Source: Frondihabitans sucicola (GTDB lineage Bacteria; Actinomycetota; Actinomycetes; Actinomycetales; Microbacteriaceae). Taken from it: a DNA stretch of 64,000 bases. The position numbers and the translations under genes were made by a program. The notes below the pieces were generated by a model. That model had not been told where the DNA came from and ran no database searches. It worked only from the letters and a program-made list of their open reading frames with translations. Within the stretch, counting starts at the first letter, position 1. Each line of letters starts with the position of its first letter. This document shows positions 40,017 through 50,153 of this stretch, one piece after another. The DNA is taken from positions 3,787,042 through 3,851,041 of the forward strand of contig NZ_AP027732.1 in NCBI RefSeq assembly GCF_030296615.1. The letters run 5' to 3'.

Positions 40017-40223
40017 ATGACCAGCAGGTACTCCCGCGATCCGCGCGTGCCACCGGCGCAGGTCGGGCACCTCGGCAAGCACGGGCGCGTCGCGGCTCAC
40101 GGACCCGTCGGCCTCCCGCCGGCGGAGCGACCGAAGAAGCCGCCCGTCGATGCGGGGCCGACCTACGACGACTTCCTCGAGCACGACGAGGCCGACGATC
40201 GACTTCCCGGGAAGACGGGCTAG
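40017..40223 (+). CDS. small hypothetical protein
   Basis: A 68-residue hydrophilic protein, Pro- and His-rich, ending in an acidic segment YDDFLEHDEADDR. ATG 40017 overlaps the stop of a 15-codon mini-ORF that starts at ATG 39973. If the GGGGG at about 39996 were really six G, that mini-ORF would fuse in frame to give an 83-residue protein. No family recognised. Confidence 0.42.
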   Translation: MTSRYSRDPRVPPAQVGHLGKHGRVAAHGPVGLPPAERPKKPPVDAGPTYDDFLEHDEADDRLPGKTG

Positions 40224-40352
40224 CCCTCTCGACGGATGCCCCCGAATACGGAAATGTGGGGGAAGCGATGACTGACGTAGTCTCCTGAGAGGTTCTCACG
40301 TCATCCGGGAGAGACGCCACGCTGGGTGCGCGCCTCGAAGAAGGGGCTTCAC

Positions 40353-42067
40353 TTGACCACCACCACCGACCACGTGCCGACGTCCGGCGCCGCTCAGACC
40401 AACAGCGACTACGACCCCACCGTTCTCAAGGGCGTGTTCGAGCACCACTACACGTACGCGAACGGCATCGAGCGCAACATCCACCGCTACGCGAGCCGGA
40501 CGGCCCTCACCGATTCCGAGACGGGCCGCAGTTGGACGTACCGCGAGCTCGGCGAGACCACGGGCCAGCTCGCGGCCGGGCTGCGGGCCCACGGCGTCGG
40601 CACCGGCGACGTCGTCTGCTACCAGCTCATGAACCGTCCCGAGTTCGCGTTCCTGTACGTCGCCACGCAGGGGCTCCGCGCCGTGGGGTCTCCGATGAAC
40701 TTCCGGCTCGCACCGGGTGAGACCGCGTTCATCCTCGACGACTCGCGACCCGCGGTGTTCTTCTTCGAGGCGGCCGACGCCTCGCTCATCGCCGCAGCGC
40801 TCGAACTGTCCGACTTCCGCCCACCGGTGCTCGTCGCCGTCGGCGACGACGACCTGGCGGGCCTCGACGGCGTCCTGCGCTTCCCCGACCTCCTGGTCGA
40901 GGGTGCGCCGTCGTTCACGGCGCCGGAAGACGCCTCCACCTGGGACGAGACGACCCGTCTCTACACCTCGGGCACCACGGGGCGCCCCAAGGCCGTGCCG
41001 CTCACCAGCCTCAACGAGGTGCTGACGGCGCACGACGTGATCATCAACATGTCGCTCACGCCGAAAGACAAGACGATGAACATGTCGCCGTGGTTCCACC
41101 GGGGCGGCGCCTACTGCGCCGGCCCCAACACGGTCTTCTACGTCGGTGCCGAAGCCGTCACCCTGCCGCGCTTCGACGCGGGCCTCGTCATGGACCTCGT
41201 GGAGCAGCAGGGCGTCACCTACGTGATCGGCGCCCCGACCAACCTCGAGCGCCTCGCCGACGAGCAGGAGGCCAAACCCCGCGACCTCGCGACGCTCAAG
41301 GGCATCGTGACGATGGGCGCTCCGTTCGAGCGCACTGCCGCGCTGCGGTACCAGAAGGTGCTCACGCCCAACATCTCGAACGGCTACGGCACGACCGAGG
41401 CGTTCTGGAACACCTTCCTCCCCGGCGACGAGCTCACCACCTACGCGGGCGCCGCGGGGAGGGCTTCGATCGACGACGACGTGGTCGTCGTCGCCGTCCG
41501 AGCACCGGGCCCGGCGACCCGACCGACCAGGTCGCCACCGACGGCAAGGAGATCGGCGAGGTGGCCGTCCGCTCGATCAAGTCGGGCTACACCTACCGCG
41601 GCAATCCCGAAGAAGACGCCAAGAAGTTCCGGAACGGCTGGTTCTTCGCGGGCGACCTCGCCACCTGGAACGAGGACGAGGTCATCACCGTCGTCGGTCG
41701 CAAAGACGACATGATCATCTCCGGCGGCGAGAACGTGCATCCCGTGCAGGTCGAAGAGACCTTGGCGTCGCACCCCGGCGTCGCCGACTCGATCGTCTGC
41801 GGCCTCTCCGACACCGAGTGGGGCCAGGTCGTCGTCGCCTACGTCGTCAGGCGCCCTGGCCAGCTCGAGAACGAGCAGGCGGCGGCCGATGAGCTCGAGG
41901 CACACTGCCACGCGTCGGTCGATCTCGCCGACTTCAAGCGGCCCCGCTTCTACTCGTTCGTGCCGGAGCTGCCGTACACCGCCACCGGAAAGAAGCAGCA
42001 CTTCGTGATGCAGGATCGCTCGCCCCGCGACTTCGCCGACGGCCACTTCGTGAGGCCCCAGCGCTGA
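40353..42067 (+). pseudogene. acyl-CoA synthetase (AMP-forming), one frameshift
   Basis: An ANL-superfamily AMP-forming acid:CoA ligase. Core motif LYTSGTTGRPKAVP (A3) near residue 210, NGYGTTEAFW (A5) near 350, then after the break GWFFAGDLATWNED (A7), the hinge RKDDMIISGGENVHP (A8) and the catalytic Lys in TATGKKQ (A10). The break is near 41513 in GGGCCCGG and needs one added C or G; corrected length is 571. TTG 40353 with AAGGGG six bases upstream is preferred over GTG 40326. It would activate a fatty or aromatic acid; substrate unknown. Confidence 0.86.
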
Positions 42068-42215
42068 TCCTGCGCTCCCCGCGCGCGTGCGGTGGCGAGC
42101 CGGTCGGTTGAGGTCGACGGGCCGAATCACGAGACCTGGGAGCCCCCGGGTGGTACCTGGGGACGATGACCACCGGAGCGCGCCTTCGTAGGTTGGGGGT
42201 CATGGAGCGAACAGC

Positions 42216-43151
42216 ATGATCCACGCAGAGAATCTCACGAAGCGCTACGGCGAGCGCACCGCCCTCGACAAGGTGTCCTTCGACGTCAAGCCCGGTCTCG
42301 TCACCGGCTTCCTCGGCCCGAACGGTGCCGGCAAGTCGACCACGATGCGACTCATCGTCGGCCTCGACCGCGCCACGTCCGGCGACGTCACGGTCAACGG
42401 CCGCCACTACTCCGAGCACGCAGCGCCCCTCCGCGAGGTCGGCGTCCTGCTCGACGCGAAGGCGGTTCACCGGGGCCGCAGCGCCTTCGACCACCTGCTC
42501 GCCATGGGCGCCACGCACGGCATCGGCAAGAAGCGCGTCGACGAGGTCATCGCGCTGACCGGCCTCGAGTCGGTCGCCAAGAAACGCGTCGGCGGCTTCT
42601 CGCTCGGAATGGGCCAGCGCCTCGGCATCGCCGCCGCCCTGCTCGGCGACCCGGCGACCCTCATCCTCGACGAGCCGGTCAACGGCCTCGACCCCGAGGG
42701 TGTCGTCTGGGTTCGCAACCTGGCGCGGCACCTGGCGCGCGAAGGCCGCACGGTCTTCCTCTCCTCGCACCTGATGAGCGAGATGGCGCAGACCGCCGAC
42801 CACATCATCGTCCTGGGCCGAGGCCGGGTCATCGCCGACGAGTCGGTCGACACGATCATGGCTCGCGCGAAGGGCGACGGCGTTCGCGTCCGCACTCCAC
42901 ACGCCGCTCAGCTCACCCCGCTGCTCACCTCACCCGAGGTCAGCGTCACCGGTACCGCCGCCGACCTCCTCGAGGTCCACGGCCTGCCCTCCTCGCGCAT
43001 CGGCGAGATCGCGGCCTCGGCCGGCGTCGTCCTGCACGAACTCACCCCGCTCGACGGTTCGCTCGAAGACGCCTACATGGCTCTGACGGCTGACGAGGTC
43101 GAGTACCGCGACACGGCGACCGCCGCCCCGACCCCGGAGGTCGTTCGATGA
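42216..43151 (+). CDS. ABC-2 type exporter ATPase
   Basis: A 311-residue ATPase of the DRA/CcmA class. Walker A GPNGAGKSTTM, Q-loop region VGVLLDAKAVHRG, signature FSLGMGQRLGIAAALL, Walker B LILDEPVNGLDP, H-loop SSHLMSEM. The last 80 residues form the C-terminal extension usual in drug or lantibiotic immunity exporters. GGAG lies eight bases before ATG 42216. Its stop overlaps the permease start (ATGA). Confidence 0.94.
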   Translation: MIHAENLTKRYGERTALDKVSFDVKPGLVTGFLGPNGAGKSTTMRLIVGLDRATSGDVTVNGRHYSEHAAPLREVGVLLDAKAVHRGRSAFDHLLAMGATHGIGKKRVDEVIALTGLESVAKKRVGGFSLGMGQRLGIAAALLGDPATLILDEPVNGLDPEGVVWVRNLARHLAREGRTVFLSSHLMSEMAQTADHIIVLGRGRVIADESVDTIMARAKGDGVRVRTPHAAQLTPLLTSPEVSVTGTAADLLEVHGLPSSRIGEIAASAGVVLHELTPLDGSLEDAYMALTADEVEYRDTATAAPTPEVVR

Positions 43152-44023
43152 CAACCGCAACCGCAACCGCCCCCGCGCGCAGCCACGCCCCCTGTCGCGC
43201 CTCACCTTCGTCGGCATCCTCCGCTCCGAGTGGATCAAACTCCGCAGCCTGCGCTCGACGTTCTGGTGCTACCTGTTGATCCTGGTGCTCAACGTCGGCT
43301 TCGCACTCCTCATCGCGAGCGCCGGTGTCGGCACCAGCACGACCCGGGGCCCGGGGCAGCCACGGCGGGTGAGGCGGGCATGAGCGCTGCCACGACCGTC
43401 GTGACGCTGGGCCTCAACTTCACCGTGCTCATCTCCGCCGTCCTCGGCGCTCTGATGATCACCGGCGAGTACGGCACGGGCATGATCAAGTCGACCTTCA
43501 CGGCCGACCCGCGCCGTCTCGGCGCGATCTTCGGCAAGGGGCTCATCTTCGGCGTCGTGACCTTCGTGGTCGGCTTCGTCTCCTTGATCGTCTCGGCCCT
43601 CGTCGCCTCGCCGTTCCTCGACTCGTCGTCGAACATCTCGATCGACTGGTCGAACGGCACGTTCTGGCTCGCCCTCGTCGGCGGCGCGGGATTCCTCGCT
43701 CTCGCCGGGCTGCTCGCGATGTTCATCGGTGCGATCATCCGCACCAGCGCCGGTGGTATCGCGGCCGGCATCGGCCTGCTCTTCGTCGCCAACATCGGCA
43801 TGAGCATCGTCGTCGGTATCACCAACGCCACCTGGGCCAAGAACGTGACGACCTTCCTCCCTCGAACGCCGGCGGGCAGATGTTCGCCTACGGGTCGGGC
43901 ACGTCCAGCATCAAAGACGGCCTGGTCACCCTCGACCAGACCCAGGGGCTCCTCGTGATGATCGGCTGGGTCGTCCTCAGCGGCATCGTCGCGCTGGTCA
44001 TGGTCAAGCGCCGCGACGCCTAG
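43148..44023 (+). pseudogene. ABC-2 type permease, frame broken three times
   Basis: The membrane partner of the preceding ATPase. The frames are, in order, MTTATATAPARSHA, then LTFVGILRSEWIKLRSLRSTFW with the first helix, then MITGEYGTGMIKSTFTADPRR (the family motif) with four helices, then NAGGQMFAYGSG and the last helix. Breaks are near 43187 (CCCCC), 43356 (GGGG) and 43862 (CCC), each restored by one extra base, giving 292 residues. So three undercalls in under 700 bp, the densest in this window. Confidence 0.85.
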
Positions 44024-44059
44024 CGAACGGCGCCCCAGCAGCACCTGCGCGAACCCTGA

Positions 44060-44093
44060 GCCCGGCTCGGCGACACCTGTCGCCGGGTCGGGC
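44060..44093 (+). terminator. hairpin after ABC-2 permease
   Basis: Fifteen-base arms (44060-44074 and 44079-44093) pair at 12 positions around a 4-nt loop, followed by TTCGT. It ends the ABC-2 operon before the peroxidase gene. Confidence 0.6.
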
Positions 44094-44113
44094 TTCGTCG
44101 TACGCTTGAGCCC

Positions 44114-44611
44114 ATGAGCCTCTACGACCTCCCCGTCGAAACCGCGTCCGGCGACATCACGAGCCTCGGCGCCTATGACGACAAGCTGCTGCTCGTCGTC
44201 AACGTCGCCAGCCGCTGCGGCCTCACGCCCCAGTACGGCGACCTCCAGCAGCTCCAGGAGAAGTACCGCGATCAGGGCCTCCAGGTCGTCGGCTTCCCGT
44301 GCAACCAGTTCAACGGGCAGGAGCCCGGCACGAATGACGAGATCCAGGCGTTCTGCGTGGCCACGTACGGCGTCGACTTCCCGGTGTTCGGCAAGATCGA
44401 GGTCAACGGTGAGAACCGCCACCCCGTCTACCAGGAGCTCACGCAGACGACCGACTCGCAGGGCGAGGCCGGAGACGTGGCCTGGAACTTCGAGAAGTAC
44501 CTCGTCGCGCCCGGCGGCACGGTCGTCGCTCGGGTGCGTCCCCAGGAGAGCCCCGCCGCCGACGAGTTCGTCGCCCTGGTCGAGGCCAACCTGCCCGTCC
44601 GCGTCTCGTAG
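44114..44611 (+). CDS. glutathione peroxidase-like thiol peroxidase
   Basis: A 165-residue glutathione peroxidase-family enzyme that reduces hydroperoxides. Peroxidatic Cys35 is in VASRCGLTPQ, Gln in QFNGQEPG and Trp in VAWNFEKYL; the second Cys in GFPCNQFNGQ. As a Cys-type bacterial member it probably uses thioredoxin or mycothiol, since actinobacteria lack glutathione in general. Start ATG 44114. Convergent with the XRE regulator. Confidence 0.93.
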   Translation: MSLYDLPVETASGDITSLGAYDDKLLLVVNVASRCGLTPQYGDLQQLQEKYRDQGLQVVGFPCNQFNGQEPGTNDEIQAFCVATYGVDFPVFGKIEVNGENRHPVYQELTQTTDSQGEAGDVAWNFEKYLVAPGGTVVARVRPQESPAADEFVALVEANLPVRVS

Positions 44612-44648
44612 CCCGTCGGCGTCGGCGGGTTCGAGCAGGCCCGGGCGG

Positions 44649-44674
44649 GTCGGCGCCGACGCGCCGGCGCCGAC
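44649..44674. terminator. inverted repeat between convergent genes
   Basis: GTCGGCGC (44649-44656) and GCGCCGAC (44667-44674) are perfect inverted copies, with extra G/C pairing in the loop. It ends at the stop codon of the XRE regulator and may terminate both genes. Confidence 0.5.
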
Positions 44675-45552
44675 TACACCCCGCCGCCGACGGCCGACGC
44701 GGTGGCAGCCACCGCTGAGACGCGCAGGAAGTCCAGCTTCTCGGCTTCCGGCGTTCCCGAGGCGACGGTGTAGGCGACGATGCGCAGGTCGGAACCGGCG
44801 ACCGTGAAGACGTCGCAGTCGACCTCGAGGTCGCCGACGAGCGGATGCGACACCGTCTTGCGCTCGGAGACGTGCTCGGCGACGCACCCCACGGCCCAGA
44901 GCTCCCGGAAACGCCCGCTTCCGGCGAGCAGGTCGTCGACGAGTCGACGCACGGAGGCGTCGTCCGGGTAGCGTCCCGTCACCCGGCGGAGGTCGGCGGC
45001 GAGCGACTCCTCGAAGTGCTCGATTCCGCCCGTCTGACCGGGACGGCCGACGCGCGTGACGCCGCTGCCCGCGATGCCGAACGTCGAGCGCAGAAGATTG
45101 CGCTCCGGCCCGAAGACGTCGTCGGGCTCGCCGATCAGCGCGCCCCAGAGCGGGCTCCAGGCCAGGAGGTCCCAGGACGCCGTGAAGACGGCTATCGGCG
45201 ACTCCCCCAGCCTCGCCACGAGCCGCTGCACGCCCGGGGGAATGTGCCGCGGAACCTCACCGGCCCCGGGCGGCAGGAGGCCCGCGACTCGGAAGAGGTG
45301 GTCGCGCTCCTCGTCGCCGAGCTGCAGGGCCCGCGCGAGTGACGCGACGACCTGGTCGGACGGGTTGCGCGCTCTGCCCTGCTCGAGTCGCACGACGTAG
45401 TCGACGGACAGTCCGGCGAGCTGGGCGAGTTCCTCTCGGCGGAGGCCGACTGCCCGCCGCTGCGGCCCGGACGGCAGCCCGACGTCGAGCGGCGAGAGCT
45501 GCGCCCGCCACGACTTCAGCAGGGTCGCGAGTTCTCCGTGTGTGGAAGGCAT
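44674..45552 (-). CDS. XRE regulator with MmyB-like ligand domain
   Basis: A 292-residue regulator: helix-turn-helix at about residues 32-70 (LRREELAQLAGLSVDYVVRLEQG), then an MmyB-like ligand-binding domain (TASWDLLAWSPLWGALIG; GRFRELWAVGCVAEH; HPLVGDLEVDCDVF). Such proteins are common in actinobacteria and usually control a divergent SDR gene, as here. Intergenic space to the SDR is 101 bp and contains CCTGGTACTGGGCG and CCTAGG, candidate binding sites. Frame intact. Confidence 0.94.
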   Translation of the reverse strand: MPSTHGELATLLKSWRAQLSPLDVGLPSGPQRRAVGLRREELAQLAGLSVDYVVRLEQGRARNPSDQVVASLARALQLGDEERDHLFRVAGLLPPGAGEVPRHIPPGVQRLVARLGESPIAVFTASWDLLAWSPLWGALIGEPDDVFGPERNLLRSTFGIAGSGVTRVGRPGQTGGIEHFEESLAADLRRVTGRYPDDASVRRLVDDLLAGSGRFRELWAVGCVAEHVSERKTVSHPLVGDLEVDCDVFTVAGSDLRIVAYTVASGTPEAEKLDFLRVSAVAATASAVGGGV

Positions 45553-45653
45553 CTGTCCATTGTGAGCCGGGCGACGTGATCCTGCCTGGTACTGGGCGTC
45601 CTAGGGAGGAGGCGGGCCTTCTCGCGCCCAGGCCGCGAGCGCAGGATCGAGAC

Positions 45654-46346
45654 ATGACAACAACACTCATCACCGGCGCCAACAAGGGCCTCGGCTACGA
45701 AACCGCTCGCCGACTGCTCGAGGCCGGGCACACCGTCTGGATCGGAGCCCGCGACTCCGCCCGCGGCCAGAAGGCCGCCGACGAGCTCGGCGCTCGCTTC
45801 GTCCAGCTCGACGTGACCGACGACGCCTCGGTCGCCTCCGCCGCCGCCACCGTGTCCGCCCAGGGCGGCCTCGACGTCCTCATCAACAACGCCGGCATCA
45901 CCGGGCCGCAGAAGGACGCCGCCGACCTCACCGGCGACGACGCCCTCGCCGTGTTCTCGACCAACGTGCTCGGCGTCGTTCGCACGATGAACGCGTTCCT
46001 GCCGATCCTGCGTTCCTCCGAGAATCCCACCGTGGTCAACGTCACGAGCGGTCTCGGCTCGTTCGAGGCCGTCCACGACCCCTCGCGCGTCGAGTCGCAG
46101 GTGATCGCGCCGCTGTACACCTCGTCGAAGTCGGCTGTCACGATGCTCACGGTGCAGTACGCCAAGGCGCTGCCCGACGTTCGGATCAACGCGGCCGACC
46201 CCGGCTACACGGCCACCGACCTGAACGGCAACTCGGGCCACCAGACGGTGACCGAGGGAACCGACGCGATCGTCGAGCTGGCGCTGCGTGGCGCGGACGG
46301 CCCGACCGGAACGTTCATCGATCGCTCGGGGGTCGCGCCCTACTGA
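45654..46346 (+). CDS. short-chain dehydrogenase/reductase
   Basis: A 230-residue classical SDR. ITGANKGLGYETARRL carries the TGxxxGxG motif, NNAG is at NNAGITGPQ, the catalytic Ser at VTSGLGS and Tyr-Lys in YTSSKSA. NADP preference is suggested by ARD after the second strand. Divergent from an XRE/MmyB-like regulator that probably controls it. Start ATG 45654. Substrate unknown. Confidence 0.92.
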   Translation: MTTTLITGANKGLGYETARRLLEAGHTVWIGARDSARGQKAADELGARFVQLDVTDDASVASAAATVSAQGGLDVLINNAGITGPQKDAADLTGDDALAVFSTNVLGVVRTMNAFLPILRSSENPTVVNVTSGLGSFEAVHDPSRVESQVIAPLYTSSKSAVTMLTVQYAKALPDVRINAADPGYTATDLNGNSGHQTVTEGTDAIVELALRGADGPTGTFIDRSGVAPY

Positions 46347-46378
46347 CCGGTCCGGCGGCGAGCCGGTAGATTCGTGCC

Positions 46379-47002
46379 ATGACCCGGACCCCTCAGATCA
46401 TGGCCGTCTACCGACTCGTGTTCGCCGCCTTCGGCCTGGTCGCCGTGATCAGCCAGTTCGGGGTGACCCTGTCGAAGCACTACAGCATCGTCAACTTCTT
46501 CTCGTACTTCACGAACCTCGGCAATCTCATCGCGATCGTCGTGCTCGTGATCGGCGCCGTCCGCCTCCTGCGAGGAACCCCGTCGACTCGCGGATGGGAG
46601 ATCGTCCGCTTCTGCAACACCGTCGACATGGTGTTCGTCGGCCTCGTGTTCAACATCCTCCTCGCCGGAACGGACGTCGGCGACGTCATCCCCTGGGTGA
46701 ACGTGGTCGTCCACATGCTGATGCCCGTCGTGGTCCTGGTCGACTGGATCATCCTTCCGCCGTCGGTGCGCTTCCGATTCGTCACGGCGCTCGTCGGGCT
46801 GGTGTTCCCCATCGCCTACAGCGTCTACTCGCTGGTGCGCGGCGCCATCACCGCCTTCTACCCGTATCCCTTCTACAACCCGAAGGCCGTCGGCGGCGCC
46901 TTCGGGGTGACGCTCTATCTCGTGGCGCTGATCATCGGGCTGGCGGTGCTGTCGTTCCTGGTGCTGCTCGTCGCCCGGGCCAGGACGAAGCAGCGAGCCT
47001 GA
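46379..47002 (+). CDS. Pr6Pr family membrane protein
   Basis: A 207-residue integral membrane protein with six helices. NFFSYFTNLGNLIA in helix 2, NVVVHMLMPVVVLVDWI in helix 4 and ITAFYPYPFYNPKAVGG between helices 5 and 6 are the conserved family stretches. Function of Pr6Pr proteins is not established. Start ATG 46379, 32 nt after the SDR stop, so possibly co-transcribed. Only six bases separate its stop from that of the convergent HAD gene. Confidence 0.9.
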   Translation: MTRTPQIMAVYRLVFAAFGLVAVISQFGVTLSKHYSIVNFFSYFTNLGNLIAIVVLVIGAVRLLRGTPSTRGWEIVRFCNTVDMVFVGLVFNILLAGTDVGDVIPWVNVVVHMLMPVVVLVDWIILPPSVRFRFVTALVGLVFPIAYSVYSLVRGAITAFYPYPFYNPKAVGGAFGVTLYLVALIIGLAVLSFLVLLVARARTKQRA

Positions 47003-47008
47003 GGTGCG

Positions 47009-47668
47009 CTACCGGGCGCCCAGCACGATCTCCGCGACCTCGACGATCGAGTCGACCACGTGGATCGCACCGGCCTCTTCGAGCACCGTGACCGGCGCGT
47101 ACCCGCCGCGGACGGCGATCGGCACGTAACCGGCCGCGACCGCCGAGCGCATGTCGTACGCGGTGTCGCCGACGTAGAACGCGCGTCGGCGTCGCCCGCG
47201 GTGGCCGGTCAGAGCGGCGACCTTGTCGGCGACCGGAGCTTCGACGGAGTCGAACAGCCGCGGCACTCCCAGCGACGAGAGGTCGAACTCGACGGCCGCC
47301 CGGGCCGCAGCCGAGACGACACCGAGCCAGACCCCCGCGGCAGACAGGGCCGAAAGGGCCGGTGCCGTGCCCGCTCGGAGGCTCGTCCGGTGGGCCGCCA
47401 TGTAGCAGTTCCAGTCGTCCTCGGCCTGCCCGAGGAGAGGCGACGGTACACCGAGGTCTCGGAACATCTCCCCCATCGGCAGCCGGAACGTCGCCGGGAA
47501 GTCGGCCCTCGACACCTCCGGCAGGCCCTGTCGCACCAGCGCCGCACCGAGGGCCTCCCGGGCCCGGTCGTCGTCGGTCACGACGGTGCCGTTCCAGTCG
47601 AACAGCACCATCGCCTCCGAGCCCCCGACCTCGAGCGGATCGGGGCGTGTCCGGTCCACGACCGTCAC
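47009..47668 (-). CDS. HAD-superfamily hydrolase
   Basis: A 219-residue HAD phosphatase-like protein. Motif I is LFDWNGTVV: the nucleophile Asp is present but the usual second Asp is Asn, a variant seen in some actinobacterial HAD proteins. Motif II Ser is in GVVSAAA, motif III Lys in VADKVAAL and motif IV in YVGDTAYDM. GTG 47668 overlaps the stop of the ABC ATPase (GTGA). As last gene of the RpiR operon it probably acts on the imported substrate, perhaps a sugar phosphate. Confidence 0.88.
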   Translation of the reverse strand: MTVVDRTRPDPLEVGGSEAMVLFDWNGTVVTDDDRAREALGAALVRQGLPEVSRADFPATFRLPMGEMFRDLGVPSPLLGQAEDDWNCYMAAHRTSLRAGTAPALSALSAAGVWLGVVSAAARAAVEFDLSSLGVPRLFDSVEAPVADKVAALTGHRGRRRRAFYVGDTAYDMRSAVAAGYVPIAVRGGYAPVTVLEEAGAIHVVDSIVEVAEIVLGAR

Positions 47669-48774
47669 GCGGCGACCACCGAGGTCGCCTGCACCGAGAG
47701 GCCGGACGACATCGCGTCGCCGAGCCGCAGGCCCGAACCTCGCGAGTAGACGTGCACGTCGCCGGCTGCGGCACCGACCGTCACCGTCTCGCCGATCCGC
47801 GGGGTGCGGTCGAGGCTGCTGCGGAACGCCACGGCCGCCCCGGACGGCGTCACCACCTGCACGACGCGGTCGGCTCCCGTCGGCTCGACGAGCGCGACTC
47901 GCCCCGACAGGCACCAGGCCGAAGGATCCGGGTCGAGTCGCAGGTGCTCCGGTCTGACCCCCACCGTGAGCTGCCCCGCGACCGAAGAGGCCGATCCGCG
48001 CACGCTGCCGAAGGCGCTGTGGCCACCGGCGTCGTCGACATCGAGCAGGTTCATCGGCGGAGTGCCGATGAAGGAGGCGACGAAGAGCGAGGCGGGTGCC
48101 GCATAGAGCTCGTCCGGCGTGCCGACCTGCTCGAGTCGCCCGTGGTTGATCACGGCGATGCGATCCGCCATCGCCATCGCGTCGAGCTGGTCGTGCGTGA
48201 CGTTGATCCCGGTCGCTCCGATCGAGCGCAGCAGCGAGGCGATCTCCAGCCGGAGCACCGCGTGCAGTTGCGCGTCGAGGCCCGAGAGGGGCTCGTCCAG
48301 CAGCACGATGCCGCTCTTGCGCGCGAGCGCCCTGGCCAGCGCGATGCGCTGTCGCTGCCCGCCCGACATCTCCTTCGGCTTGCGCTCGAGCAGCGCCTCC
48401 ACCTGCATCCGCCGCGCGATGTCGGTCGCGCGAGCGGCCGCCTCCTGCTTCGAGAGTCCGAGCCCGTGCCGCAGCCCCAAGGTGATGTTCTCGCGAGCCG
48501 TGAGGTGCGGGTAGAGCGCGAAGTGCTGGAACACGATGGCCGCATCGCGCTCGTGCGGCGCCACGCCGTCCTGGTCGACGCCGCTGAAGCGGACGCTGCC
48601 GGCGTCCTGGTCCTCGAGCCCCGCGACGATCCTGAGCAGGGTCGATTTTCCGGAACCCGACGGCCCCAGGATCGCGACGTTCTCGCCGTCGCCGACGGTC
48701 AGGTCGACGCCGTCCAACGCGATCACGCCCCCGGCGTAGCTCTTACGGATTCCGTGCAGTTCGACGGTTGCCAC
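47665..48774 (-). CDS. MsiK/UgpC-type sugar importer ATPase
   Basis: A 369-residue CUT1 importer ATPase: Walker [11 protein letters not shown]-loop FQHFALYPH, signature MSGGQRQRIALARAL, Walker B IVLLDEPLSGLD, H-loop VTHDQLDA, followed by a C-terminal TOBE/regulatory domain (VGVRPEHLRL). GTG start 48774. It is the only CUT1 ATPase in this window and sits in the same operon as its binding protein and permeases. It may also serve the other two importers, which lack an ATPase gene. Confidence 0.94.
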   Translation of the reverse strand: MATVELHGIRKSYAGGVIALDGVDLTVGDGENVAILGPSGSGKSTLLRIVAGLEDQDAGSVRFSGVDQDGVAPHERDAAIVFQHFALYPHLTARENITLGLRHGLGLSKQEAAARATDIARRMQVEALLERKPKEMSGGQRQRIALARALARKSGIVLLDEPLSGLDAQLHAVLRLEIASLLRSIGATGINVTHDQLDAMAMADRIAVINHGRLEQVGTPDELYAAPASLFVASFIGTPPMNLLDVDDAGGHSAFGSVRGSASSVAGQLTVGVRPEHLRLDPDPSAWCLSGRVALVEPTGADRVVQVVTPSGAAVAFRSSLDRTPRIGETVTVGAAAGDVHVYSRGSGLRLGDAMSSGLSVQATSVVAA

Positions 48775-48778
48775 GGCG

Positions 48779-50094
48779 CTACTCCTTCCCGACGATGGCG
48801 TCGATCGACGTCACGGTCTGCTTGACGGTCTGAGCCGTGTCGGAGCCCGACTGCACTTTCTGCGCCATGGTCTTGATGAGGTCGTTCACCTGCGACGTGT
48901 CCTTCCCGTCGAATCCACCCCAGGGCGAGAGCTTCTTGTCGTAGCTCCACGCGTAGGTGAGCTGCTTCGTCGCGGAGGACGACGACAGGAGCTGCTTCCC
49001 GGCGGTTTGGTCGACCGGGATATAGCTGTACGACGTGCCACTGGCCGCCGCGGAACCGGCGGGCGAGAGGAGGTCGGCCACCAGAGCGTTCGAGAACGCC
49101 GCGGCGCACGACTTCTGGCTCAGGACGATCCAGCCGTTGCCGCCGGCGGGCAGCGCACCCCGGGCGGTGCCGGTGAGACTCGGCAGATCGACGGCGTCCC
49201 AATCGAACTTCGATCCGACCGCCTTCTGGATGGAGGCGATGACCGACGTCGTGTAGACGAGGAACGGCGTCTTGCCCGCCTCGAACGAGGCCATGGCGTC
49301 GAGGCTCCCGATGCCCTGCTCGAGGTTCTGCTTCTTGAGGTCCTGCCAGATGGAGAGCGCCTTGACTCCCGTCTTCGAGCCGAAGCCGGCGGAGCCGTCC
49401 TTGCTGACGAAGGTCCCGCCCGACCCCTGGACGAACGCCTGCGAGAACCAGTCCGAGAGGCTGTCGGTCGGAATGCTCACCGACGGCTTGCCGGTGCTCT
49501 TCGTCACGAGGGCCGCCGCTTCGACGAGATCCGCTTCCGATCTGATGTCGGACGCCTTGCCACCCCCGCAGCCGTCAACGCCTTCTGGTTGACGAGGAGC
49601 ACGGGTGCCGAGATCTGCGACGGGGCCGCGTAGACGGTGCCGTCGACGGTTCCGGCGGTGAGGAACTGCTTCTGGTAGGTCGAGTCGAGCGCGTCGACGT
49701 CGATCGGGGCGGGCTTGTAGGTGTCGACCCAGAACTTGAGCTGTCCGAGGCCGGTCATGATGACGTCGGGGCGCTTGCCGACGGCGATGTCGCCGACGAT
49801 GGTCTTGGTCAGGTCGCCGTAGTCGGCTGTCGACTGCGGGGTGGCGTTGACCGTCAGCCCGGGATACTTCTTCGTGAGGGCCGCGACGGCGACCTTCATC
49901 TGCTCGGAGGCCTGCAGACCGAACGTGACGTTCAACGTGGTCTTCGCCGGTGAGCAGCGTGCGATGTCGGCGGCCGAGGCGACCGTGGATCCGGAGCCCG
50001 GGCTGGCTGCGGAGGAGGCCGAGCAGCCGGTCAGGGCGAGGCTGCCGGCCGCGAGGACGCCTGCCGCGGCGACGATCTTCTTCGAAAAACGCAT
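48779..50094 (-). pseudogene. sugar-binding lipoprotein, one frameshift
   Basis: The binding lipoprotein of the RpiR-linked importer. Lipobox LTGC places the lipidated Cys at residue 24, followed by a Ser-rich linker and a two-lobed CUT1 binding domain. The break near 49566 is in five C (plus strand); six would link NQKALTAAGG to KASDIRSEADLVEAAALV and give 438 residues. GGAG is seven bases before ATG 50094. Located after the permeases, unlike the usual order. Confidence 0.87.
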
Positions 50095-50153
50095 GGGGGT
50101 GTCTCCAAAAGGGGTGAGTGAGAGGTGGGGTGGAGGGGAGGAAGAAAGAGGAC

